Positions 1 to 7,085 of a stretch of 64,000 nt of DNA are shown one piece after another (within the stretch, counting starts at the first letter, position 1; the number at the start of each line of letters is the position of its first letter). Made by a program: the position numbers and the translations under genes. The stretch is from contig NZ_LWCS01000030.1 in NCBI RefSeq assembly GCF_001650495.1, positions 19,001 through 83,000 of the forward strand, given 5' to 3'. Source of the stretch: Mycolicibacterium iranicum (GTDB taxonomy: Bacteria; Actinomycetota; Actinomycetes; Mycobacteriales; Mycobacteriaceae). A model generated the notes under the pieces. It had not been told where the DNA came from. It made no database searches and saw only the letters and a program-made list of their open reading frames with translations.

Positions 1-287
1 CTGTCGACGGCGACCAGAGTGCGTCGCCAATCCGGGCCGTCCTGGTCGGGCCCGTGGAGGGCGTGAAACTGCTCTATCCACAAGGTGTCTGTGTCAGTAT
101 CGAGAAGATCGCGTACACGACGAGCATCATCCTGTCGCCATCTGCGGATCGTGATACCGGTGTCGTCTAGGCACGTCGAGTGGAGATGTCCTAGAGCTGT
201 GTGGGAGTCAAACTGCGGTGTGGCCCCCGGCGTGTGCTGGACCATGCCTGCAGCATAACGCTCGTAATCGTGTTGTGTCACCGACAT
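1..287 (-). CDS. GNAT-type N-acetyltransferase, N-terminal part (cut by window edge)
   Basis: An open frame on the minus strand begins at an ATG at 287 and runs off the left edge after 95 codons. After a poorly conserved leader of about 40 residues it reads ITIRRWRQDDARRVRDLL and later WRRTLVAVD. This resembles the first beta strand and helix of GNAT acetyltransferases (T-I-R-x-W-x-x-D-D-A-x-x-V-R), followed by the start of the next strand. The acetyl-CoA-binding segment lies outside the window, so substrate and completeness cannot be judged. The start is uncertain because no strong ribosome-binding site precedes it. Confidence 0.5.
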   Translation of the reverse strand, partial: MSVTQHDYERYAAGMVQHTPGATPQFDSHTALGHLHSTCLDDTGITIRRWRQDDARRVRDLLDTDTDTLWIEQFHALHGPDQDGPDWRRTLVAVD

Positions 288-377
288 TTTTGGAGAGGCG
301 ACCATACGGTGCTTGGGTTCAGGAACGTCATGAGCGAGTTTCTGTGTGCTTGCTTGAACTGGGCTTACAGGAGGAGG

Positions 378-1130
378 TTAAAGTCCGCCGGATGCGGTGA
401 TGGTCTGTCCGGTGACCCAGCGGGCCTGCGGGCTAGCCAGGAACGCTACAACGTCAGCAATGTCTTCTGGTTGTCCCACTCTGCGCATGGGGGTGTCCTC
501 GGCAATCTGCGCTAGCGCAGACGGATCTGCGTTGACTGTCCGCTGCATATCGGTATCGGTGACTCCGGGCCTGACAGCGTTGACGGTGACGCCGCGTGGT
601 CCAAGTTCGATTGCCGCAATCGCGGTCAGCTGCTCTAAAGCGCCCTTCCCTGCCGCATAAGCGGATACGCCTTCGACCGGATGGGTGCTGGCGTTGATGG
701 TGGAGATGTTGATGACCGATGCCCCCGGCCGTAGATAGGGGATCACGTGCTTGATAATCAGGAACGGGGCGGTGGCCGTGATCATCAAGTTGTCGGACCA
801 TACGCTGAAAGCGGTGTCCTCGATCAAGGCCACCGGTGGCAGGATCGCGGCGTTGTTGACCACAACATCTAAGTGTGGAACATCCGAATTCGGAATTGCC
901 GCAAGTAGTTTCTCGACCGAAGCAATGTCCGTCAGGTCAGCTTGCACGGGGTAGGCGCTACCGCCTGCTGCATGCACTCTTTCTTTGACCTGAACCGCGG
1001 CGGTTTCATTGCTAAGGTAGGTGAAAGCGACGTGATAGCCTGCCGCGGCCAACCGGACGACGATCGCCGCTCCGATTCCGCGCGAACCTCCGGTCACCAG
1101 GGCGTACTTGGTTTCTGTCACATCCACCAT
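378..1130 (-). CDS. Short-chain dehydrogenase/reductase
   Basis: A 250-residue classical SDR, the usual length for the family. The nucleotide-binding motif TGGSRGIG is at residues 13-20, NNAA at 92-95, and the catalytic set S143, Y158 and K162 (YAAGK) is intact. It is expected to be a cytosolic NAD(P)H-dependent oxidoreductase. The sequence is closest in style to 3-oxoacyl-ACP reductase-like enzymes that act on diverse ketones or alcohols, and the substrate cannot be read from the sequence. It is monocistronic, separated from the GNAT fragment by 90 bp. A perfect 17-bp palindrome about 13 bp upstream of the start is a likely operator. Confidence 0.9.
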   Translation of the reverse strand: MVDVTETKYALVTGGSRGIGAAIVVRLAAAGYHVAFTYLSNETAAVQVKERVHAAGGSAYPVQADLTDIASVEKLLAAIPNSDVPHLDVVVNNAAILPPVALIEDTAFSVWSDNLMITATAPFLIIKHVIPYLRPGASVINISTINASTHPVEGVSAYAAGKGALEQLTAIAAIELGPRGVTVNAVRPGVTDTDMQRTVNADPSALAQIAEDTPMRRVGQPEDIADVVAFLASPQARWVTGQTITASGGL

Positions 1131-1142
1131 TGTGGGGCACAG

Positions 1143-1159
1143 GCTTCACTCAGTGAAGC
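1143..1159. promoter_or_regulatory. Palindromic operator before the SDR gene
   Basis: GCTTCACT-C-AGTGAAGC is a perfect inverted repeat with 8-bp arms and a 1-bp centre, just upstream of the SDR start at 1130. A second, weaker dyad (GTTGCT/AGCAAC, 1164-1182) lies next to it. The spacing suits a dimeric TetR/MarR-type repressor; the regulator is not identified. Confidence 0.5.
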
Positions 1160-1245
1160 GAAAGTTGCTCCACCCAAGCAACATGCCGCTGCAAGTGCAT
1201 GTCGGTGATCAAGTATCTGGCGAATCGCACCTGGCACGTCGGGTA

Positions 1246-2823
1246 CTACCCGTTCCCGCCTTCGGGAAGAAACACCGGATGCGACTCCAGTCCATGCGAT
1301 TTAGCCAAGGTCAGCACCGCAAGCCAACCTCTCTCAAAACTCCGACGATGTGACAGCACAGCTTCACCGGGCGCCAGGTCGGTAAACCGTCGTCCAATCA
1401 GCCCATCCATGTCGGCGCCGACGTACACCGCCCTCGCGCCCCGATGGGCACAGGCTCGAACAGCGGCATCGCTGGTCACATGCCAGTAGTAAGCACCCGG
1501 ATTGTTCTCTTCCCAGCTCCACTGCCACAGCGCAGGAAGCGACTTGAACCGCTGGCTGTCATAGAGCAATATCCCCGGCATCGTGCGTACAACGTCCCTC
1601 AGTGACCACACCGTCACCTCCGACCGCGTAGGAGCGCCCTCGCCCCCTGATGGCAACACCACATCAACGATCTCTCGACGCTGGCGTAGTGCCTCCCCGA
1701 GGTAGCCGTACAGGGCCTCGATGTCGGGGCGCGGACCGTAGTCAGATGTCAAACCTACTGCGCTCCGAAATTTGCTCCAGAGCAGAGCAATTCGTCCATC
1801 CAGTGCTGCGTCATCGGCAGTGCTGCCGTCGCCAGACTCGGTCTGCTCCTCCTGCTGCACCCACCGCGCCAGCTGGACGTCCGTAGTCGGAAACAGGCCA
1901 GGTCCGCGCAGCGCTATCCGATCCAACACATCGAATGCGGACACCTCGGTCGAAAACGCCACATACGCTACGAACAGCGCAGCTAGTGCGGCATCGAGCT
2001 CCGAACCTGCCCTTCCATCCGGATATCCGACGGCGTTCAAGATGCTCTCTCGGCGCTGTATTTCGCCAGTGAGTATGTTCGCCAGACGATCCAGTCCGGA
2101 TGGCGTCTCCGTAACGTTTGAGAGGATGAGGGTGGTGTGAGGCAGGGTGGACGTCGCTGGGAATGTTGAACTGGCCGAGTCGCTTACAATGAGCGGTACC
2201 CTGCAGGCCTGGCGCGACTTGGCGTGGCACTGCACAGTTTCCAGAAGCTTGCGCGCCTGTTGCAACGTATCGATCGTTGGCAACGCATCGACAACACCAC
2301 GATTGAAGATCCCCGCCCGCGGGGTCGTCGAACGCACGTCATCCGCAGCGGCGAACCGTTCCGACCAGCGACGAATAAAGTGGTATCCAGCACCAGACTC
2401 CGCGTCTCCCTGGGGGAACGCGTTGACGTCGATGAGCAGCGACTTGCCGGCGTCGAGCAGTCGGTCCTGGAGACCATCGAAACCACCGACGAGAAGCGTG
2501 CCAGGCCACTCCATCTCCTCTCCGCTATCGCAATGCAGCGCTAGGTATTCCGGCGGAACTCCGCGTGCACGCGCCCTGTCGAAATACTCTGAGGTGGGAG
2601 GTCCGCTACATATCAAGACGCTGCGTAAGAAGCCAGACGGAAGGTCAAGGGATTCATCAAGCTTTCGTAGCGTTGCCTCGGAGGGCGCAAGGTCGTGGCC
2701 GTTCTCCAACTCGCCAATGATCTGTCGGCTCGGACCCCCACGTCGATCAACGTCAGCCTGCGCGAAACCCTGCTTCTCGCGCAGGGTTCGGATGAGCCGG
2801 CCGAACTCCATCGTCTCGTACAT
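1246..2823 (-). CDS. XRE-family HTH protein with a large uncharacterised C-terminal region
   Basis: A 525-residue protein. Residues about 6-65 form an XRE/Cro-type helix-turn-helix (FGRLIRTLREKQGFAQADV, then RQIIGELENG). The remaining 450 or so residues match no domain I recognise: no metalloprotease HExxH, TIR or nuclease motif is evident. The long C-terminal region makes a simple repressor unlikely; it may sense or act on something. It lies downstream of two other unexplained genes on the same strand with an 88-bp gap, and two direct copies of TTTCTACA fall in that gap. ATG at 2823 is used; a second ATG four codons later is possible. Confidence 0.6.
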   Translation of the reverse strand: MYETMEFGRLIRTLREKQGFAQADVDRRGGPSRQIIGELENGHDLAPSEATLRKLDESLDLPSGFLRSVLICSGPPTSEYFDRARARGVPPEYLALHCDSGEEMEWPGTLLVGGFDGLQDRLLDAGKSLLIDVNAFPQGDAESGAGYHFIRRWSERFAAADDVRSTTPRAGIFNRGVVDALPTIDTLQQARKLLETVQCHAKSRQACRVPLIVSDSASSTFPATSTLPHTTLILSNVTETPSGLDRLANILTGEIQRRESILNAVGYPDGRAGSELDAALAALFVAYVAFSTEVSAFDVLDRIALRGPGLFPTTDVQLARWVQQEEQTESGDGSTADDAALDGRIALLWSKFRSAVGLTSDYGPRPDIEALYGYLGEALRQRREIVDVVLPSGGEGAPTRSEVTVWSLRDVVRTMPGILLYDSQRFKSLPALWQWSWEENNPGAYYWHVTSDAAVRACAHRGARAVYVGADMDGLIGRRFTDLAPGEAVLSHRRSFERGWLAVLTLAKSHGLESHPVFLPEGGNG

Positions 2824-2842
2824 AACCTCACGCTAACACTTG

Positions 2843-2860
2843 TTTCTACATCTTTCTACA
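2843..2860. promoter_or_regulatory. Direct repeats upstream of the XRE gene
   Basis: TTTCTACA occurs twice, ten bp apart (one helical turn), 20-37 bp upstream of the XRE start. Repeats at helical spacing in front of an XRE gene suggest an autoregulatory binding site; this is inference. Confidence 0.35.
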
Positions 2861-2911
2861 CCTGCTGTCGATTCCTGCCGACCAGGGGATGGGCTGGTCA
2901 CGATGGGGGGT

Positions 2912-3601
2912 TTACTCCATGCTTCGCCAGTACTCCGGCAGTCGCCACATTCTCCGAAGGGTTGGGCCGTTCAGCATGATGTTCCACTTGTTCTGCAGCA
3001 TGGGATTGCCCCACGTTTCTGACCGCGCCCGAAGCCACTCAGCCCAGTCATTGCTAATCCCGGCATCATCGAGCCCGGCCAGATAGCTCGCGATCAGTTC
3101 ATCGCGCTGAGCCTTGTGTACCGCGGTGTTGGGGTCGTGCAGCTCGGTGTAGGGGAGAGAGGTCAGCTCTTCGAGCACCGTTTTGTCGGTATAGGTCCCG
3201 GTCAGGCCTGCGACAGTGAATTTCGACATGGCTGTCATTCCCTGCATTTCGAGTAGCGTGACCTGCGTGTGAGCGCTGCGTACCCGTGCTCGCTCGTTGA
3301 TCCCGAATTGGGCAATGAACCATGCGTTGAGCGCTACCCGCCAAGCGGCCTGGCTGGGTTCCCAAGGCTGGCGCGGCAGCTGCTGGATTTCCATCACCAC
3401 TGCCCGGTCATCGTCTGTGACCATGTGCGGGTGCAGTCGCTGTTTTGGGAGCACGACACTACTGCGCCACTCCGGATCGAGCGACCCAAACCGGGCCTGC
3501 TCCAACACCTTTGCCAACAGATCATCACGCATAGACGCGACATACTGGGCACCAATCTGCTGGTACGCATCTGGTGACCCTGGTGATGACGTCGGCATCA
3601 C
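2912..3601 (-). CDS. Hypothetical protein, translationally coupled to an EccC-like gene
   Basis: A 229-residue soluble-looking protein, rich in Trp and Arg, with no signal peptide or membrane segment and no domain I recognise. Its GTG start (followed directly by ATG) overlaps the TGA of the upstream EccC-like gene (GTGA), so the two are probably made in a fixed ratio and act together. No catalytic motif is evident. It may be an adaptor or structural partner of the ATPase-like protein, but that rests only on the gene arrangement. Confidence 0.55.
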   Translation of the reverse strand: MMPTSSPGSPDAYQQIGAQYVASMRDDLLAKVLEQARFGSLDPEWRSSVVLPKQRLHPHMVTDDDRAVVMEIQQLPRQPWEPSQAAWRVALNAWFIAQFGINERARVRSAHTQVTLLEMQGMTAMSKFTVAGLTGTYTDKTVLEELTSLPYTELHDPNTAVHKAQRDELIASYLAGLDDAGISNDWAEWLRARSETWGNPMLQNKWNIMLNGPTLRRMWRLPEYWRSME

Positions 3602-4365
3602 GATTCCCTTCCTTCGTTGTCCATCGTCAACACCACATTGATCGGGGCGCGGGGAACGCTCACGCTTCGCCAGGTAGCGGCCGTCCCGCGATCGTCCACT
3701 TCCACGATGCTAGAAATGCACCCTGCCGCGGTTCCAAGCCAGGGATTTGCCTCGATCTGTCGGACGTTGAGCACAGTGTGAATGTCCAGGCTGCGGCCCT
3801 GCCGCAGCATGCGATTGAGCGCGGCGAACGCCTCCTCGGCTCCCGCCCGCGTCGCATAGCCTTCCTTCGTTTCAACTGGCGCAAAACCGTCGATCACGTC
3901 ATCACCGTCGACAATCACGACTACCGCACGGCCGTCGTCTCCGAGGTCCCGGCTTTCACCAGCGCTGTTCCTGCTGTGTAGTTCAGCGAAATCCCTGACA
4001 CCACACTGCTCTAAGAACCGAGATCGCTCATCTATCAGGCTGTTGATACGTCCAATTCTTCCTCGTGCCGCCAGAACCTCAACCCCACGATGCGGCGGCC
4101 TTTCGGCCAACGAGGTTGTCATCAGATCAATCACTCGGCTACGTCCAACGGTGGACGAGCCGATGACCGCCATATGTGGGCCCTCGCCTCCGTGGGCAGC
4201 TTCCTCGATGTCAAGCCAGCGCGGGCGACCAGCGGCTACGCCGATGACGACCTGTAAGGCATTCTGGGCGTGGGAAACAGCACGCAACGCCACCGGATAC
4301 GGTGTGCCCGGGAAACGTCGCTGGTGTGCCCGCGCGGCCCGCTTGCGCGCATTTGAAGATGCCAT
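3598..4365 (-). CDS. Degenerate EccC/FtsK-SpoIIIE-like ATPase domain protein
   Basis: About 255 residues from the ATG at 4365 (MASSNARKRAARAHQRRF...). The order of motifs follows one ATPase domain of mycobacterial type VII secretion EccC: PRWLDIEEAAHGGEGPHMAVIG matches the strand before the P-loop, then GSSTVGRS replaces G-x-T-G-S-G-K-S, AVVVIVDGDD stands at Walker B, and GRSLDIHTVLNVRQ matches the sensor region. The catalytic lysine is arginine and the loop glycines are partly lost, so ATP hydrolysis is doubtful. No membrane segments are present. It is first of a three-gene minus-strand cluster. A GTG nine bases upstream, directly behind GAAGGGACTC, is an alternative start. Confidence 0.55.
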   Translation of the reverse strand: MASSNARKRAARAHQRRFPGTPYPVALRAVSHAQNALQVVIGVAAGRPRWLDIEEAAHGGEGPHMAVIGSSTVGRSRVIDLMTTSLAERPPHRGVEVLAARGRIGRINSLIDERSRFLEQCGVRDFAELHSRNSAGESRDLGDDGRAVVVIVDGDDVIDGFAPVETKEGYATRAGAEEAFAALNRMLRQGRSLDIHTVLNVRQIEANPWLGTAAGCISSIVEVDDRGTAATWRSVSVPRAPINVVLTMDNEGRES

Positions 4366-4666
4366 GGAAATCACGAGTCCCTTCAAAGACATTTGCCCGT
4401 AGTCGCCCACATCAACAACGCGCGATCTTTGTTGGGAGCGCGTGACCCGATGAGCCTGGTCCTCGGAAATGATCTTCGGTAGCAGTACCCGATGCGGGCG
4501 GGAGCTGCAACGCGACCGAGGGAGTCCGCCTTCGCGCAATGGCGTTGCCCACCAGGATACCTCATCGACTGCCCAATCTGACGCTATGCGGATGGAGCCG
4601 CGGAGAGCCCTGTTCTAGTTCGTCGGTGGAGTCGGTGATCTTGTCGCGCCCGTGCCCAGCGCGCCG
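4366..4666. other. Intergenic region with no recognised gene
   Basis: About 300 bp between the EccC-like gene and vapC. No convincing reading frame, RNA gene or repeat was seen. It should hold the promoter of the three-gene minus-strand cluster. Confidence 0.4.
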
Positions 4667-5092
4667 TCAGTCGACGGTGCCTCGTTCCACAACCCACCGC
4701 TGTTCGAAGGGGATTACGCCGGCGGCCGTCTCAAAGTCGGAGTCGTAGTGAATGACGGTGACCTCGTGATGCGCAGCGACCGCCGCAATCAGCAGATCCG
4801 CCATACCGACCGACCGATGCTGGCCCGTCCGCGCCAGCGCGCGATGAGCGTCCAGTGCCGCTTGCCACTGTTCGTCACCTGTCGGCAGATACTCATACGC
4901 CAACCGCCGATCAGACCAAAGTTGTTTGTACTCTTCGGAGCTACGCGCACTGTATAGCGCTTCGGCGTCCAGCTGCGCAGTCGTTGCGACCAGGCCGGCC
5001 TCTATTAATGGCGCCAGCCGAGCACCGACCGGCGCCGACAGCATCCGCGCGGCCGCGCTGGTGTCGATGACGTAGCGCGCGATCAGCGCCAT
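4667..5092 (-). CDS. vapC: VapC-type PIN-domain ribonuclease toxin
   Basis: About 141 residues from the ATG at 5092, which overlaps the end of the upstream antitoxin gene by 10 bp. The first acidic residue of the PIN active site is in YVIDTSAAARML (D10). A second acidic site lies in ALYSARSSEEY, and MADLLIAAVAAHH with YDSDF supplies the C-terminal acidic residues. PIN toxins of this kind are magnesium-dependent RNases that cut tRNA or rRNA when their antitoxin is lost. A longer frame extends upstream but would run through most of the antitoxin gene, so the short start is preferred. Confidence 0.85.
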   Translation of the reverse strand: MALIARYVIDTSAAARMLSAPVGARLAPLIEAGLVATTAQLDAEALYSARSSEEYKQLWSDRRLAYEYLPTGDEQWQAALDAHRALARTGQHRSVGMADLLIAAVAAHHEVTVIHYDSDFETAAGVIPFEQRWVVERGTVD

Positions 5093-5289
5093 ACGTTCGC
5101 ACGCGCTTCGGGTGTCGCCATGTCTTCGAGCGCGCCTGACTGCAACCACGCGACCTGGCGGGTCCGTGCCGAGGTGGCTGCCGCTTGCTGAAGTGCCATC
5201 CGAACAGTGTCGGAAACGCCCGCGGTTTTGAGTTCACGCTGTGCTGCAGCCAGGAGATCATCGTCTAAGTCGATCAGCCGTTTCGTCAC
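5083..5289 (-). CDS. vapB: VapB-type antitoxin
   Basis: A 68-residue protein with a ribbon-helix-helix-like N-terminus (KRLIDLDDDLLAAAQRELKTAGVSDTVRMALQ) and a variable C-terminal tail that would wrap the PIN toxin. It starts with GTG at 5289, behind an excellent AGGAGGT site. Its last codons overlap the vapC start, the standard arrangement for coupled synthesis. The upstream AT-rich stretch (5301-5332, with repeated TATAT/ATATA) probably holds promoter and autoregulatory site. Confidence 0.85.
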   Translation of the reverse strand: MTKRLIDLDDDLLAAAQRELKTAGVSDTVRMALQQAAATSARTRQVAWLQSGALEDMATPEARANVWR

Positions 5290-5646
5290 CGTACCTCCTG
5301 ATATATGTTGTCGAGATATTCAGTATATACCCGTTGTGGATAACCCGCGGGCCTACCTTTTTGTCACAGTGACGTATTGAACCGTAATCTGTTGTAGGGC
5401 AGTGGTTTTAAGGGCTTCGAGAGCACTGGCCGAGTAATGCTGACACGGGGCTCAGCGCGGACTGGCAACCGCCGTCTTTGGGCCTCTGCGGCAGAACCCT
5501 CGGGGCGGCCCTTTTCGCGCCCTTGGGTCCGACCTGCCTCATGGTCTGGCATAGTGCCGGATAATACGGACAGCCAACTCTGGCAATTTCCTAAGCCCAA
5601 TCTCCTTGCCGCACAAGGCATTTGCCGATAAGCTCCGTTATGTCAA
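5290..5646. other. Intergenic region between two toxin-antitoxin operons
   Basis: The left 45 bp hold the AT-rich vapB promoter region (5301-5332). The rest contains no supported gene; short open frames on both strands look random. No terminator with a T-run is evident. Confidence 0.4.
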
Positions 5647-5677
5647 CTAGTCGGGCTAGCGCTACTAGCGCGACTAG
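5647..5677. promoter_or_regulatory. Inverted-repeat operator of the phd/PIN operon
   Basis: CTAGTCGGGCTAG (5647-5659) and CTAGCGCGACTAG (5665-5677) are inverted copies matching at 12 of 13 positions, separated by 5 bp and ending 25 bp before the antitoxin ATG. A TATACGAT-like -10 lies between operator and start. This fits autorepression by the antitoxin or the toxin-antitoxin complex. Confidence 0.6.
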
Positions 5678-5701
5678 GCCCAGTTGGTATACGATGCAGA
5701 T

Positions 5702-5947
5702 ATGTCGACCCCCACCACGGTCACCAGCACTGAGGCCAAGAACCGGCTCAATGCGCTGCTTGCCGAAGTTGAACGCACCGGTGTTGCGATCACCATCACC
5801 AGCCACGGCCGACCCGTCGCACGACTTGAGCCTGTGAAACCCGTGCGGCGAACCTTTGGTCAACTGCCTGGGATCGCCGTGGCGGACAACTTTGATGACC
5901 CTCTGCCTGAGTCGGAACTCCAGCACTGGGAAGCGGCTGGCAGTTGA
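5702..5947 (+). CDS. Phd/YefM-type antitoxin
   Basis: 81 residues starting MSTPTTVTSTEAKNRL. The pattern S-T-E-A-K-N-R-L-N-A-L-L-A-E-V-E followed by ITSHGRPVARLEP is the Phd/YefM DNA-binding fold seen in antitoxins paired with PIN toxins. The frame is open six codons further upstream, but those codons lie in the promoter, so the ATG at 5702 is chosen. It overlaps the toxin gene by 4 bp (TTGA) and is preceded by the 31-bp inverted repeat. Confidence 0.85.
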   Translation: MSTPTTVTSTEAKNRLNALLAEVERTGVAITITSHGRPVARLEPVKPVRRTFGQLPGIAVADNFDDPLPESELQHWEAAGS

Positions 5948-6336
5948 AGAAAATCCTCCTCGACACCCATGTGCTCATCTGGCTTGTGACATCGCCTGAG
6001 AAGATCAAACCGGCTGCTGTCGAGCACCTTTCAGATCCCATCATCGAACTCCATGTCTCGGCGGCGTCGGCTTGGGAAATCGGTATAAAGACCCGACTTG
6101 GCCGTCTCGACGGTGACCCGCTGCTAGGTGCTTGGTCTGAAGTCCTTGCAGACATGAGCATCAGCGAGCTTCCCATCGAGTCCGCGGACGCGATCGTTGC
6201 CGCGCGATTGCCATGGGAGCACCGCGATCCGTTCGATCGCATGATTGTTGCCCAAGCGCTACGGCGATCCCTCACGATCGCCACCAGGGACCAGCACGTG
6301 CTGGACGCCGCGCTGTCGCCCACCTTCACTGTCTAA
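5944..6336 (+). CDS. PIN-domain RNase toxin
   Basis: 130 residues with TTG start coupled to the antitoxin stop. LLDTHVLIWLVTSP (D7) is the first acidic motif; SAASAWEIGIK carries the conserved glutamate, and HRDPFDRMIVAQALRRSLTIATRDQHV holds the C-terminal acidic pair. This subfamily (DTHxLIW ... DPFDRxIxAQA) is normally paired with Phd-type antitoxins, as here. Complete, without lesions. Confidence 0.88.
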   Translation: MKKILLDTHVLIWLVTSPEKIKPAAVEHLSDPIIELHVSAASAWEIGIKTRLGRLDGDPLLGAWSEVLADMSISELPIESADAIVAARLPWEHRDPFDRMIVAQALRRSLTIATRDQHVLDAALSPTFTV

Positions 6337-6461
6337 ACAAACAACCCCGGCGTCAATGGTGGTCTTTGTCGGTCGCAGCCCCGGCTGCGCCGACACCCAG
6401 CGTCTGGCACGGGGCAAAGCGGCAAAGCGCACGTGTCGGTGGCTCCTGAGAGGATGAACAT

Positions 6462-6722
6462 ATGAAGGCGAAGAAGCCGAGGGTTCGTGATGGCCAGGGC
6501 GGGTTCTCGTTGCCGAACATCCACCTCTATAAGGCGTTAACGTGTCTGTTCGGCACGGCGCTTTTCGCGTGGGGTGCATGGTCGTCGGTGGGTGGCCACT
6601 GGTTCGCGGGCGAGCCGGGTGTCCTGCGGGCGGCGCTTGGCGTTTTGTGCGGTGCCGTAGCCGTTGGAATGTCGCGGGAGTTACGTACCGAGTGGGGACG
6701 CTATCGGGCCAGCCCCGACTAG
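6462..6722 (+). CDS. Small membrane protein, hypothetical
   Basis: 86 residues: a basic N-terminus (MKAKKPRVRDGQG), two hydrophobic segments at about residues 24-45 and 52-70, and a charged tail. GAGAGG lies 6-12 bp before the ATG. No family recognised. Not obviously linked to the toxin-antitoxin operon 125 bp upstream. Confidence 0.5.
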   Translation: MKAKKPRVRDGQGGFSLPNIHLYKALTCLFGTALFAWGAWSSVGGHWFAGEPGVLRAALGVLCGAVAVGMSRELRTEWGRYRASPD

Positions 6723-7085
6723 GAACGTATCGGTAATCCGAAATAGGAGTGCCGACCAACCGAAGGTGATTCGCAGGTGACACCGACAGGCGCAGAGCAG
6801 CCCACCCAGCGCACCCTTCCCGTCCGGCCCGTTCATCGACATCACCGCGGGGAGATCCGGGTGCGGCGGCTGGTCTGTGGCTGAGCGTGATGACCTCGGC
6901 GGTGGTCAGCGTCCATGCGCATTTGGAGACGTGGACGCTGCGCAACAGCTTCCCGGCCAGCTATCGTAGATGGCGCAGGTGCCAAACCAGCAGATGCGCC
7001 AGTGGTATCAGGACACGTAGCAGACTCTCACTGTTGCCAAAGAGCCGACGAGGCAGCTACTTACAGTTGACAAGGACTTGCGAGT
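6723..7085. other. Intergenic region before the helicase gene
   Basis: About 360 bp with no supported gene. A 36-codon open frame (GTG at 6777) has no recognisable relatives and is not called. The promoter of the helicase gene should lie near the right end. Confidence 0.35.

Noticed and set aside
5380..5470. Possible tRNA or tRNA-derived attachment site
   Set aside because: A GTTC-like arm can be imagined, but no acceptor, D and anticodon stems could be folded consistently.
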